Assembly (NCBI GenBank): GCA_003282175.1
Contig: QBZX01000008.1
Span: 1 to 64,000 of the forward strand
DNA: 64,000 bases
From: Pelagibacteraceae bacterium AG-337-G06
GTDB taxonomy: Bacteria; Pseudomonadota; Alphaproteobacteria; Pelagibacterales; AG-422-B15
Direction of reading: 5' to 3'
This document shows, piece after piece, positions 19,925 through 28,221 of the stretch. A program made the translations under genes and the position numbers. Position 1 is the first letter of the stretch, and the number at the start of each line of letters is the position of its first letter. The notes below the pieces were generated by a model, which was not told where the DNA came from, ran no database searches, and saw only the letters and a program-made list of their open reading frames with translations.

Positions 19925-20794
19925 ATGATGCGAATTGCAAGCTTACTGCCTAGTGCTAGTGAAATAGTTTGTGACATTGGTCTTAAAGATAATTTAGTTG
20001 CCATTAGTCATGAATGCAATTATCCCAAAAGCTTAGAAGGACTTAAGGTAGTTACCAATTCCTCAATTGATTCAAATCAAGAACAACGAGAAATTGATAC
20101 ACAGGTTCGAAAAAAGGTTCAAAGTAAACTACCTTTGTATGAAATAAATGCTCAGTTACTCAATGAATTAAAGCCTGACGTTATTATAACCCAAGGTCTC
20201 TGTGATGTGTGTGCAATTTCAAGTAGTGAGATAGAGGTGGTTCTCAAAGGTACATTGTGTACTTTGCCGTCATCAACTCAAATCATTTCATTAAATGGAA
20301 AATCGTTTGAAGAAATATGTTCTGAGATACTCAAGCTAGGAGAGCATTTAGATGCAGAAAAGGAAGCTAAACAACATGTTGATAAAGCAGTAGCGAGAAG
20401 AGATAAACTGGATAGGTTGCCAAAGTACTCTCGCAAAATTCTATCGCTTGAGTGGATTGATCCCTATTTTTCGGCAGGACATTGGGTACCTGAACAAATT
20501 GAAATTGCTGGTTTTCGATCTGCTATTGGTCAAAAAGGTCAGCATTCGCGAGTTATTAGTATCGAAGAAATAATTGAGTCAGATCCAGACGATATAGCGG
20601 TAATCTGTTGTGGGTATAAGTTGCATGAAAATAAATTGTTTGCTGAAAAATTAAAAAATAATAAGGAAATTAATTTTTTAAAACCCTTTAAGTCAGATAA
20701 TATTTATCACTTTGATTCTGATGCCTATTTCAGTCGTCCTACAACTAGAATCATAGAGGGTGCTGAACAACTTAGAAAGTCAATTTTAGATTAA
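19925..20794 (+). CDS. BtuF-like cobalamin/metal-complex binding protein without signal peptide
   Basis: This 289-residue protein has the helical-backbone binding-protein fold of BtuF/FepB type. It opens with RIASLLPSASEIVCDIGL, then VAISHECNYP, LNELKPDVIITQGLCDVC and a C-terminal YHFDSDAYFSRP. BtuF proteins are normally periplasmic, but no signal peptide or lipobox is visible from the chosen start and the reading frame begins at once with the first strand. It may act in the cytoplasm. No ABC permease or ATPase partner lies nearby. Confidence 0.8.
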   Translation: MMRIASLLPSASEIVCDIGLKDNLVAISHECNYPKSLEGLKVVTNSSIDSNQEQREIDTQVRKKVQSKLPLYEINAQLLNELKPDVIITQGLCDVCAISSSEIEVVLKGTLCTLPSSTQIISLNGKSFEEICSEILKLGEHLDAEKEAKQHVDKAVARRDKLDRLPKYSRKILSLEWIDPYFSAGHWVPEQIEIAGFRSAIGQKGQHSRVISIEEIIESDPDDIAVICCGYKLHENKLFAEKLKNNKEINFLKPFKSDNIYHFDSDAYFSRPTTRIIEGAEQLRKSILD

Positions 20795-20813
20795 TTAAGT
20801 TAAAATAGTTATT

Positions 20814-21230
20814 TTAGATATATATCTTATCGGATAGACCTATGATTAATATTATAGATGCCACTAGAGTAAACGCGCCGATAATAAGATCAGTAATTGA
20901 ATTCTTTGCGCCTATTTCTGTATCTATTCCTTTTAGAAAAAAAGCCGTATCATATATAGATAAAATTAAACCCAATAAGAATATTAGATTATAATAAGCC
21001 CAAGCACCTTCAGGACCGTTCGGTCTAAATATTAAATAAATACCTATAAGAAAAAAAGGTGTTATAAATGCGCCTAATACTCGAATAATATAAATGCTGC
21101 TTTTATCCATATTAAACTCTTTAGCCATACCGTCTGGTGCAAAAAGAGCTCTAAAGGAAAAAACACCAAACAATGCTGTCATCAATAAATGCAGAATAAG
21201 AAGGTAAATATTATTAAAATTTTCAATCAC
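20814..21230 (-). CDS. Four-helix membrane protein, function unknown
   Basis: The 138-residue protein has about four hydrophobic spans, with a cytoplasmic-like loop FAPDGMAKEFNMDKSS between the first two. The start is GTG at 21230, with no clear ribosome binding site, about 50 nt downstream of tRNA-Asp; it may be read from the tRNA transcript. It is convergent with the BtuF-like gene. No family was recognised. Confidence 0.65.
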   Translation of the reverse strand: MIENFNNIYLLILHLLMTALFGVFSFRALFAPDGMAKEFNMDKSSIYIIRVLGAFITPFFLIGIYLIFRPNGPEGAWAYYNLIFLLGLILSIYDTAFFLKGIDTEIGAKNSITDLIIGAFTLVASIILIIGLSDKIYI

Positions 21231-21280
21231 TCTATGAGCATAATACTAGAGTCAAATAAAGGCAAATAAGCAATTTTATG

Positions 21281-21357
21281 TGGCGGGAGTGACGGGACTC
21301 GAACCCGCGACCTCCTGCGTGACAGGCAGGCGCTCTAACCAGCTGAGCTACACCCCC
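21281..21357 (-). tRNA. tRNA-Asp (GTC)
   Basis: The cloverleaf reads GGGGGTG acceptor, TAGCTCAGCTGGTTAGA D arm, anticodon stem CCTGC with loop CTGTCAC (anticodon GTC), a T arm with GGTTCGAGTCC and an encoded CCA. The acceptor pairs fully, with one G-U. Confidence 0.97.
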
Positions 21358-21365
21358 ACAAAAAG

Positions 21366-21441
21366 TGGTGGGCGATGACAGGTTCGAACTGCCGACATTC
21401 ACGGTGTAAACGTGACGCTCTTCCAGCTGAGCTAATCGCCC
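21366..21441 (-). tRNA. tRNA-Val (TAC)
   Basis: The 76-nt cloverleaf has acceptor GGGCGAT/ATCGCCC, D arm TAGCTCAGCTGGAAGAG, anticodon stem TCACG with loop TTTACAC (anticodon TAC), T loop GTTCGAAC and an encoded CCA. It lies 8 nt upstream of tRNA-Asp on the same strand, so the two should share a transcript. Confidence 0.97.
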
Positions 21442-21450
21442 GGAAAGACT

Positions 21451-21478
21451 GTTATATATCTATTTTATAGAAGGTAAA
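21451..21478 (-). promoter_or_regulatory. Candidate promoter for the tRNA-Val/tRNA-Asp transcript
   Basis: On the minus strand TTTACC (21478-21473) and TATAAC (21456-21451) are 16 nt apart. They lie immediately after the hup terminator and just before the tRNA-Val 5' end at 21441. Confidence 0.4.
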
Positions 21479-21489
21479 ATGTAATTTAT

Positions 21490-21533
21490 TAAAAAAAAAT
21501 CCGACCATACAAAAAAATGTACGATCGGATTTT
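21490..21533 (-). terminator. Intrinsic terminator of hup
   Basis: AAAATCCGA (21496-21504) pairs perfectly with TCGGATTTT (21525-21533). A further inner GTAC/GTAT-type pairing closes the loop. On the minus strand the hairpin is followed by an unbroken run of T (21499-21491). It sits 26 nt beyond the hup stop. Confidence 0.8.
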
Positions 21534-21559
21534 AAAATAATTTCACAGTTAAGTGGAAC

Positions 21560-21850
21560 TTACATTCCTCCACCTGCGTTATTAACAGCCTCTTTCAAAC
21601 CTTTACCTGCTGTAAATTTAGGTCTGGTTGATTGAGGTATTTGAATGACTTCATTGGTACGTGGATTTCGCCCTTGAGAAGCCTTTCTGATAGAAGTTTT
21701 GAATGTACCAAAGCCTACCAATCTTACTTCGCCCCTTGCTTTTAGAACGTCAGTAATTTGGTCAAAAACGGCATTAACTGCCTTTTCTGAATCTGATTTC
21801 TGCATACCAGTAACTTCAGCTACTTTTCCTATTAAGTCTTGTTTATTCAT
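21560..21850 (-). CDS. hup: DNA-binding protein HU
   Basis: This histone-like DNA-bending protein of 96 residues carries the family signature GFGTFKTSIRKASQGRNPRT (DNA-binding arm) and ends FTAGKGLKEAVN. The ATG at 21850 (MNKQDLIGKV) is the normal HU start. A GTG three codons upstream lies within the AAGGTGGGG that serves as ribosome binding site, so I excluded it. It is 138 nt downstream of lon and has its own intrinsic terminator. Confidence 0.96.
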   Translation of the reverse strand: MNKQDLIGKVAEVTGMQKSDSEKAVNAVFDQITDVLKARGEVRLVGFGTFKTSIRKASQGRNPRTNEVIQIPQSTRPKFTAGKGLKEAVNNAGGGM

Positions 21851-21988
21851 AATCCCCACCTTTTCTAGGAGTTATTGATTCGTAATATAACCATGAGATC
21901 TGAAGTACTATATATAGTCAAGAAAAAGCCTTGAAAAACTGGTAAAAATCAAATATTGATACTTAAAAACTTAGAATTACCCAATTAA

Positions 21989-24397
21989 TCAATGAGTTAT
22001 TGGATTATCCACATCCTGCTCACTCTCTTCATCTTTTATCTCACTGGAGGACTTAGGCGATTCATCCTCATTCCACTCAATTGGAAGCAAAGGCTTAGTT
22101 AAGGCAATTTTTAATACTTCATCTACATTATCGACAAAGATCAGCTCAAGATCACTTTTAACATTATCAGGTATATCAGCCATATCTTTTTCATTTTCTT
22201 TTGGTATTATTACTGTTTTTGTCCCAGCTCTAAGTGCAGCTAATAATTTTTCTTTAAGCCCTCCAATGCCAAGAGCTTTTCCACGTAAAGTTACCTCACC
22301 TGTCATTGCAATATCTTTTCTAACAGGGATACCAGTTAAAACAGAAACAATTGAAGTCACCATGCCAAGGCCAGCAGATGGTCCGTCTTTAGGTATAGCA
22401 CCTTCTGGAACGTGAATATGAATATCTCTTAGTGGAAAAATAGTAGGCTTAATCCCAAACTCTATGCATCTTGAGCGAACATATGACTTAGCTGCCTGAA
22501 TTGACTCTTTCATTACATCGCCTAACTTTCCAGTTATGGTCATCCTGCCCTTACCCGGCATGATAACAGACTCAATTGGCAATATATCCCCACCAACCTC
22601 TGTCCAAGCAAGACCAGTCACAATTCCAACTTGATCATCATTATCAATTTCGCCGTACTTGAACTTACGAACACCAGCAAAGTCATTCAAATTATTTTCA
22701 TCAATTTTTATTGATGCGACTTCACCGGCTACAATTTTCTTTACAGTTTTACGCGCAAGATTTGACAGCTCTCTCTCGAGACTTCTCACTCCAGCTTCAC
22801 GTGTATAATATCTAATTAAACCTAAAATCGCTGAGTCATCTAAAAGAAGCTCATCTTTTTTTAGACCATGTTTTTCAAGCATCTGGGGTGCAAGGTGTTG
22901 CTTCACAATTTCCAATTTTTCATTTTCTGTGTAACCCGCAATTCTGATAATTTCCATCCTGTCCAATAATGCTGGCGGCATTCTCAATGTATTAGCAGTT
23001 GTAATAAACATGGTATCAGACAAGTCATAATCAACTTCAAGATAATGATCATTGAAAGAGTTATTTTGCTCTGGATCTAACACTTCAAGTAAAGCCGATG
23101 AAGGATCACCCCTGTAGTCAGCCCCAAGTTTATCGATCTCATCTAGTAAGAACAAAGGATTAGAGGAACCTGCTTTTTTCATCATTTGTAAAACCTTACC
23201 AGGCAAGGATCCAATATAAGTTCTTCTGTGACCTCTAATCTCTGCCTCATCACGCACACCACCAAGTGACATACGAACGAACTTTCTTCCAGTAGAGCGA
23301 GCAATAGATTTACCTAATGATGTCTTTCCGACACCTGGAGCGCCAACTAAACAAAGGATTGGCCCTTTCATTTTTTTTATTCTTTGCTGAACTGCTAAGT
23401 ATTCAAGAATTCTTTCTTTTACTTTTTCTAAGCCATAATGATCTTCATTAAGAACTTTCTCCGCAAAATTAATATCTTTTTTAACTTTTGTCTTCTTGTT
23501 CCAAGGTATGGTTAAAATCCAATCAAGGTAGTTACGTATCACGCTTGATTCGGCCGACATAGGACTCATCGACTTCAATTTTTTCATCTCAGCGTAACAC
23601 TTTTCTCGAGCTTCTTTGGACAATTTTGTTGTCTCAATTTTTTCCTCATATTCCTGAACATCATCCTTGCCATCTTCACCTTCACCAAGTTCTTTCTGGA
23701 TCGCTTTCATTTGCTCATTCAAATAATACTCTCTTTGAGTTTTCTCCATTTGGTTTTTTACCCGTCCTCTGATCTTCTTTTCTACTTGCATCACATCAAG
23801 TTCAGCTTGAATAAAATTCATAATCTTATGAAAACGATCTGACAGATCTATCGCTTCTAATATTTCTTGTTTGTCAGAAAGTTTGATAGATAAGTGAGAT
23901 GCAATCGTATCACTTAACTTGGATAGGTCATCTATCTCATTTATTGTTCCTATTACTTCTGGAGGAATTTTTTTATTTAAGCTTACATATTTATCAAACG
24001 ACTCAGTAATTGATTTAGATTGTGCTCTTATTTTTTTATCTGTAGTGTCTATATTCTCATCAATTAAATCAATATTAGACTCAAGATAAGTTTCCTTATC
24101 AGTAAACATATTAATTGTAGCGCGTTGTAATCCCTCTACTAAAACCTTAACTGTGCCATCAGGAAGCTTCAATAACTGCAAAACATTTGCTACTGTTCCA
24201 AAATCAAATAAATCATCCTTTTTAGGATCATCGACAGATGCTTTTTTTTGCGTAATTAACATAATACGCTTGTCACCAGCCATTACCTTTTCAAGTGCTT
24301 TTACAGATTTATCTCTGCCAACAAAAAGGGGAACTACCATGTGAGGAAACACAACAATGTCTCTAAGGGGCAAAACTGGAATATTATTTTCAGTCAT
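21989..24397 (-). CDS. lon: ATP-dependent protease Lon
   Basis: Lon degrades misfolded and regulatory proteins in the cytoplasm. The N-terminal substrate domain starts IPVLPLRDIVVFPH. The coiled region is followed by Walker A GAPGVGKT (352-359), Walker B FLLDEIDK, and the protease domain with catalytic S674 in PKDGPSAGLGM and K717 in GGLKEKLL. The 802-residue length is normal; the last 35 residues are acidic and serine-rich. A sigma-32-like promoter lies at 24477-24504. It follows clpX with a 127-nt gap, so it can be transcribed independently. Confidence 0.97.
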   Translation of the reverse strand: MTENNIPVLPLRDIVVFPHMVVPLFVGRDKSVKALEKVMAGDKRIMLITQKKASVDDPKKDDLFDFGTVANVLQLLKLPDGTVKVLVEGLQRATINMFTDKETYLESNIDLIDENIDTTDKKIRAQSKSITESFDKYVSLNKKIPPEVIGTINEIDDLSKLSDTIASHLSIKLSDKQEILEAIDLSDRFHKIMNFIQAELDVMQVEKKIRGRVKNQMEKTQREYYLNEQMKAIQKELGEGEDGKDDVQEYEEKIETTKLSKEAREKCYAEMKKLKSMSPMSAESSVIRNYLDWILTIPWNKKTKVKKDINFAEKVLNEDHYGLEKVKERILEYLAVQQRIKKMKGPILCLVGAPGVGKTSLGKSIARSTGRKFVRMSLGGVRDEAEIRGHRRTYIGSLPGKVLQMMKKAGSSNPLFLLDEIDKLGADYRGDPSSALLEVLDPEQNNSFNDHYLEVDYDLSDTMFITTANTLRMPPALLDRMEIIRIAGYTENEKLEIVKQHLAPQMLEKHGLKKDELLLDDSAILGLIRYYTREAGVRSLERELSNLARKTVKKIVAGEVASIKIDENNLNDFAGVRKFKYGEIDNDDQVGIVTGLAWTEVGGDILPIESVIMPGKGRMTITGKLGDVMKESIQAAKSYVRSRCIEFGIKPTIFPLRDIHIHVPEGAIPKDGPSAGLGMVTSIVSVLTGIPVRKDIAMTGEVTLRGKALGIGGLKEKLLAALRAGTKTVIIPKENEKDMADIPDNVKSDLELIFVDNVDEVLKIALTKPLLPIEWNEDESPKSSSEIKDEESEQDVDNPITH

Positions 24398-24476
24398 AAA
24401 TGAATCGTTTCCGTTATTATTAATAAGAAATTTAAAGCACTCGTTAGTAAAGTTAATTATTAAGGAGCCATCTATT

Positions 24477-24504
24477 AAATGTGCATAAAAAAATGATTTT
24501 CAAG
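24477..24504 (-). promoter_or_regulatory. Sigma-32-like promoter upstream of lon
   Basis: On the minus strand CTTGAA (24504-24499) is followed after 15 nt by CACATTT (24483-24477). This resembles the heat-shock consensus CTTGAA / CCCATNT. The position, about 80 nt before the lon ATG, fits. A housekeeping reading (TTGAAA, 17 nt, TTTAAT) overlaps the same bases. Confidence 0.45.
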
Positions 24505-24524
24505 AAGGTAGGCGTTTTGGACAG

Positions 24525-25793
24525 CTAAGCGCTTGTTTCAGAAGACTTTTTAGTATCTGAATAAATGTACAAAGGTCTTGCTCTTCCTTCAGCCACTTCC
24601 GCATTAATCACAACTTCTTCAACGCCCTCAAGAGATGGAAGTTCAAACATTGTGTCCAAAAGAATATTTTCAAGAATTGACCTTAGCCCCCTTGCTCCAG
24701 TTTTTCTATCAATCGCTTTATTTGCAATCACGCTTAAAGCATCTTTTGATAAAATTAGTTTAACATCCTCCATTCCAAATAATGTTTGATATTGTTTAAC
24801 AAGTGCATTTTTAGGTTCTTGAAGAATTTTCATCAATGATTCCTCATCAAGATCTGTTAATGTTGTCACAATTGGCAATCTTCCCACAAACTCTGGTATT
24901 AGACCATAATTCAACAAGTCTTCTGGCTCTAAGTCCATAAGGCTATTGCCTCCAGATTTCTCTTCATATTTTTTTACATTAGCTTGAAATCCGATACCGG
25001 TACCTTTAGATCTTTTATTAATCAATTTATCAAGACCTGAGAACGCACCTCCACAGATGAAAAGTATATTTGTAGTATCAACTTGAAGGAATTCTTGCTG
25101 GGGATGTTTTCTTCCACCTTGTGGCGGCACACTTGCAACAGTGCCTTCCATTATTTTTAAAAGAGCTTGCTGAACGCCTTCACCTGAAACATCTCTTGTA
25201 ATTGAAGGGTTTTCAGATTTTCGACTTACCTTGTCAATTTCATCAATGTATACAATACCTCTTTGTGCTCTTTCTACATTGTAATCTGAAGCTTGAAGAA
25301 GCTTTAAAATTATATTTTCTACATCCTCTCCTACATAACCGGCTTCAGTAAGAGTAGTGGCATCAGCCATTGTGAAAGGGACATCTAAAATTCGAGCCAA
25401 AGTTTGAGCTAGTAGAGTCTTTCCGCATCCCGTTGGGCCAATTAACAAAATGTTTGACTTAGAAAGTTCTACATCAGATTTAAAACTTGAATGCTCAATT
25501 CTTTTATAATGATTGTGTACCGCAACTGAAAGATTGTATTTAGCATCCTTTTGACCGATTACAAAATCGTCAAGAGTCTCACAAATCTCTTTTGGAGTAG
25601 GAATTCGACTTGACGACTTGGCTTTTGTCTCTTTATTTTCTTCTTGTATAATATCGTTACATAATTCAACACACTCATCACAAATAAATACTGTAGGACC
25701 CGCAATGAGCTTTTTTACCTCATGCTGACTTTTGCCGCAAAAAGAGCAATAAAGTGTGTTCTTACTTTTATTATTGTTACTATTTTCAACCAT
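24525..25793 (-). CDS. clpX: ClpX, ATPase subunit of ClpXP
   Basis: ClpX is an AAA+ unfoldase that feeds tagged proteins to ClpP. The N-terminal zinc-binding domain has the two pairs CSFC and CDEC. Walker A is GPTGCGKT, Walker B is VYIDEIDK, and the pore loop GYVG lies in [10 protein letters not shown]. The IGF-type ClpP contact loop is in the region KGTGIGFQ. Length is 422 residues. It lies 125 nt downstream of clpP on the same strand. Confidence 0.97.
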   Translation of the reverse strand: MVENSNNNKSKNTLYCSFCGKSQHEVKKLIAGPTVFICDECVELCNDIIQEENKETKAKSSSRIPTPKEICETLDDFVIGQKDAKYNLSVAVHNHYKRIEHSSFKSDVELSKSNILLIGPTGCGKTLLAQTLARILDVPFTMADATTLTEAGYVGEDVENIILKLLQASDYNVERAQRGIVYIDEIDKVSRKSENPSITRDVSGEGVQQALLKIMEGTVASVPPQGGRKHPQQEFLQVDTTNILFICGGAFSGLDKLINKRSKGTGIGFQANVKKYEEKSGGNSLMDLEPEDLLNYGLIPEFVGRLPIVTTLTDLDEESLMKILQEPKNALVKQYQTLFGMEDVKLILSKDALSVIANKAIDRKTGARGLRSILENILLDTMFELPSLEGVEEVVINAEVAEGRARPLYIYSDTKKSSETSA

Positions 25794-25918
25794 CTTTATT
25801 CAAATTTTCGAATCAATAATTCACTAAGAAACCATTATTAGAAGCAAAAAACAATTAAATTTGGTTATTCTAATAAAAAAATTGTTTATAAACAGTTAAT
25901 TAACCACTCTATTTGAGG

Positions 25919-26542
25919 CTATTTCTCAATTTTTGGTGTAATACGTTTTTCTTGTATGCTGTCAATTATGCCAAAGTTTTGAGCTTCAATTGGCGACATG
26001 AAATTATCTCTCTCTAACGCTTCTTCGATAGCTTCAACTGATTGTCCTGTATGCATTGAGTAAATTTTATTAAGATTAGATTTCTGTGCTAAAACTTCCT
26101 TTGCATGTATTTCTATATCAGTAGCCTGTCCCTGAAAACCTGCCGAAGGCTGGTGTACCATAATTCTGCTATTTGGAAGAGCAAATCTTTTATCTTTTTC
26201 TCCCGCAGCAAGTAAAAATGATCCCATAGAAGCAGCTTGCCCAAAACAAAGAGTTGAAACAGGTGATTGAATGAATTGCATTGTATCATAAATTGCTAAC
26301 CCATCACTGACAACGCCGCCAGGTGAATTTATGTATAAAGATATTTCTTTCTCAGGGTTTTCTGACTCTAAAAATAAAAGCTGAGCAGAAACCAACGATG
26401 CCATGCTATCATTTACTGGACCAACTAAAAAAATAATTCTTTCCTTGAGAAGCCTAGAGTAAATATCAAAAGCCCTTTCTCCTCTTCCAGTTTGCTCTAC
26501 CACCATAGGCACTAGCTGACTAAATATTTTATTACTATCCAT
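25919..26542 (-). CDS. clpP: ClpP protease subunit
   Basis: This serine protease forms the double-heptamer degradation chamber used with ClpX. The catalytic triad is S105 ([10 protein letters not shown]), H130 ([10 protein letters not shown]) and D179 (ALERDNFM). The 207-residue length includes a short N-terminal propeptide region ending near [10 protein letters not shown]. It starts 4 nt after the tig stop, so tig and clpP are probably one transcript. Confidence 0.97.
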   Translation of the reverse strand: MDSNKIFSQLVPMVVEQTGRGERAFDIYSRLLKERIIFLVGPVNDSMASLVSAQLLFLESENPEKEISLYINSPGGVVSDGLAIYDTMQFIQSPVSTLCFGQAASMGSFLLAAGEKDKRFALPNSRIMVHQPSAGFQGQATDIEIHAKEVLAQKSNLNKIYSMHTGQSVEAIEEALERDNFMSPIEAQNFGIIDSIQEKRITPKIEK

Positions 26543-26546
26543 TTTA

Positions 26547-27965
26547 TTATTTAGATTTTTTCTTAACTGTTTTCTTTTTAGCAGTCTTCTTTTTCGGAGG
26601 TGATTTTTTTACCTCATTAACGTTATTGTAAAGCTTAATAAAAGAATCAACGTCAACTTCTTTTATCTTCAATTTAACCTTAGATAAAATAAAGTCTACA
26701 ATTTTGTTTTCATATAATGGCGCTTGTAGTTGCATTGAGGCTTCTTGATTATTTCTATAATAATCAATTACTTTTTGCTCTTGCCCTTTAAAGTTGCTAG
26801 CATACTCAAATAAAGCCTTATTCATTTCTTCAGGAGTTACGGATATTTTATTTACCTTACCTATTTCCTGTAAGATAAGACCCATTTCAATTCTATTTAT
26901 TGCATCCTCCTTGAATTTTTTTTCGTTTTCAGATGAAAGTTTATTTTCTTTTATTTCCTTTTGATGGTCAATTGAAGAAGGGTTTTGAGATTGTAGATAA
27001 TTAGCTGATAAATTTTTAAATTCAGCTTCGATCAAATCTTGTGGCAATTCAAAATTGTGAATTTTTTGAAGTTTCTCAAATAAGTTTTTCTTATCTAAGT
27101 TTTTAGTTAAATCGCTGTACTCAGTTTTCATCTGAGTTTCTACTTTGGATTTTAAATCCTTTAAATCTTCGGCGCCCATTGATTTTGCTAAAGCATCATT
27201 AACTTTAGACTCTTCAGGTGAACTTACTTTCTTAATTTCGCATTGAAATACTGCATCTGCATTCTGCAGTTCTTTTGCATTATAATCAGCAGGAAACTTA
27301 ACTTTGACATTTTTTTTATCACCTTTTTTGCATCCTACTAATCCATCTTCAAGATCTTTTATGTATCTGCCTGAGCCTAGAACTATTGTTTGATTCTCAG
27401 CCTTACCTCCGTCAAAATTTTTTCCATCAATTGTACCTTCGTAATCAAGTAAGATAGAATCATCTTTTTTTGACTTATAATCATCCGGTTTTTCTTTATA
27501 AATTCTTTGAGATTTTGCAATCATCTCTATTCGTTTATCGATTTCTTTTTTATCAAGTTTTACTGTGGTAGATTCAATTTCGATCTTTTCAAAACTAGCT
27601 ATCTCTATTTCAGGAAAAAGTTCAAATTCAATTTTGAAAACTTTGTCATTATCAGGCTTATCATCTTTTTCGTTTTTAAAATCCACTTTTGGTTGCGACA
27701 CTGGTCTATATTTATTTTCTTGAATAATTTTTGAAACATTTTCATTAACTACAGCATTGAGTACCTCTGCATTAATTGCTTCACCATGTTTTTGCATGAT
27801 AATATTATTTGGAACTTTACCAGGTCTGAATCCATCAACCTTAATAGTTTTTTTTATTTCCTCAATTTTTGCATTGAGACTTTTATTGTATACATCTGCA
27901 GCAACAGTGAATTCGTATCCTCTTTTAAGTCCTTTATTTAATGTTTCTTTATAATTCATACTCAT
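26547..27965 (-). CDS. tig: Trigger factor with Lys-rich C-terminal tail
   Basis: Trigger factor is the ribosome-bound chaperone and prolyl isomerase. The N-terminal ribosome-docking region contains GFRPGKVP. The FKBP-like domain follows from about residue 165 ([20 protein letters not shown]), and the long helical chaperone arms make up the rest. The last 20 residues are a Lys/Pro-rich tail ([13 protein letters not shown]...), which is not part of the standard fold. The ATG is only 4 nt after the encoded CCA of tRNA-Leu and has no ribosome binding site; a second ATG two codons on is an alternative start. Length is 472 residues. Confidence 0.94.
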   Translation of the reverse strand: MSMNYKETLNKGLKRGYEFTVAADVYNKSLNAKIEEIKKTIKVDGFRPGKVPNNIIMQKHGEAINAEVLNAVVNENVSKIIQENKYRPVSQPKVDFKNEKDDKPDNDKVFKIEFELFPEIEIASFEKIEIESTTVKLDKKEIDKRIEMIAKSQRIYKEKPDDYKSKKDDSILLDYEGTIDGKNFDGGKAENQTIVLGSGRYIKDLEDGLVGCKKGDKKNVKVKFPADYNAKELQNADAVFQCEIKKVSSPEESKVNDALAKSMGAEDLKDLKSKVETQMKTEYSDLTKNLDKKNLFEKLQKIHNFELPQDLIEAEFKNLSANYLQSQNPSSIDHQKEIKENKLSSENEKKFKEDAINRIEMGLILQEIGKVNKISVTPEEMNKALFEYASNFKGQEQKVIDYYRNNQEASMQLQAPLYENKIVDFILSKVKLKIKEVDVDSFIKLYNNVNEVKKSPPKKKTAKKKTVKKKSK

Positions 27966-27969
27966 TTTT

Positions 27970-28054
27970 TGGTGCGGATAGAGGGACTCGAACCCCCATG
28001 AGTTGCCTCACTGGTACCTAAAACCAGCGTGTCTACCAATTCCACCATATCCGC
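27970..28054 (-). tRNA. tRNA-Leu (TAG)
   Basis: The class II cloverleaf has acceptor GCGGATA/TATCCGC, D arm TGGTGGAATTGGTAGACACG, anticodon stem CTGGT with loop TTTAGGT (anticodon TAG), a long variable arm, T loop GTTCGAGTC, discriminator A and encoded CCA. Trigger factor begins 4 nt downstream. Confidence 0.97.
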
Positions 28055-28221
28055 GATTAATAGAAAATGCAAAATAGACTATTTCTCAACAGTTTACATC
28101 TATTTTTTTATCTAGCTAAGGTTTTGGTTTAAGAGGTTTTTATTTATAATGATAGAGATATCTAGGAAATTTAGCGACATTTCAGTTGGGTCATTAATAT
28201 AAATTTCTTAATTAAAAATAA

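Noticed and set aside
21560-21859. HU starting three codons upstream at GTG (21859)
   Set aside because: That GTG is part of the AAGGTGGGG ribosome binding site for the standard MNKQDLI start.
25883-25894. Palindrome TGTTTATAAACA followed by a T-run upstream of clpX, as a clpP terminator
   Set aside because: With a 4-base loop only four A/T-rich pairs form; too weak to call.
28055-28221. A promoter for tRNA-Leu/tig
   Set aside because: Several TTGAGA/TATTTT-like hexamers occur but none has good spacing; no confident call can be made.
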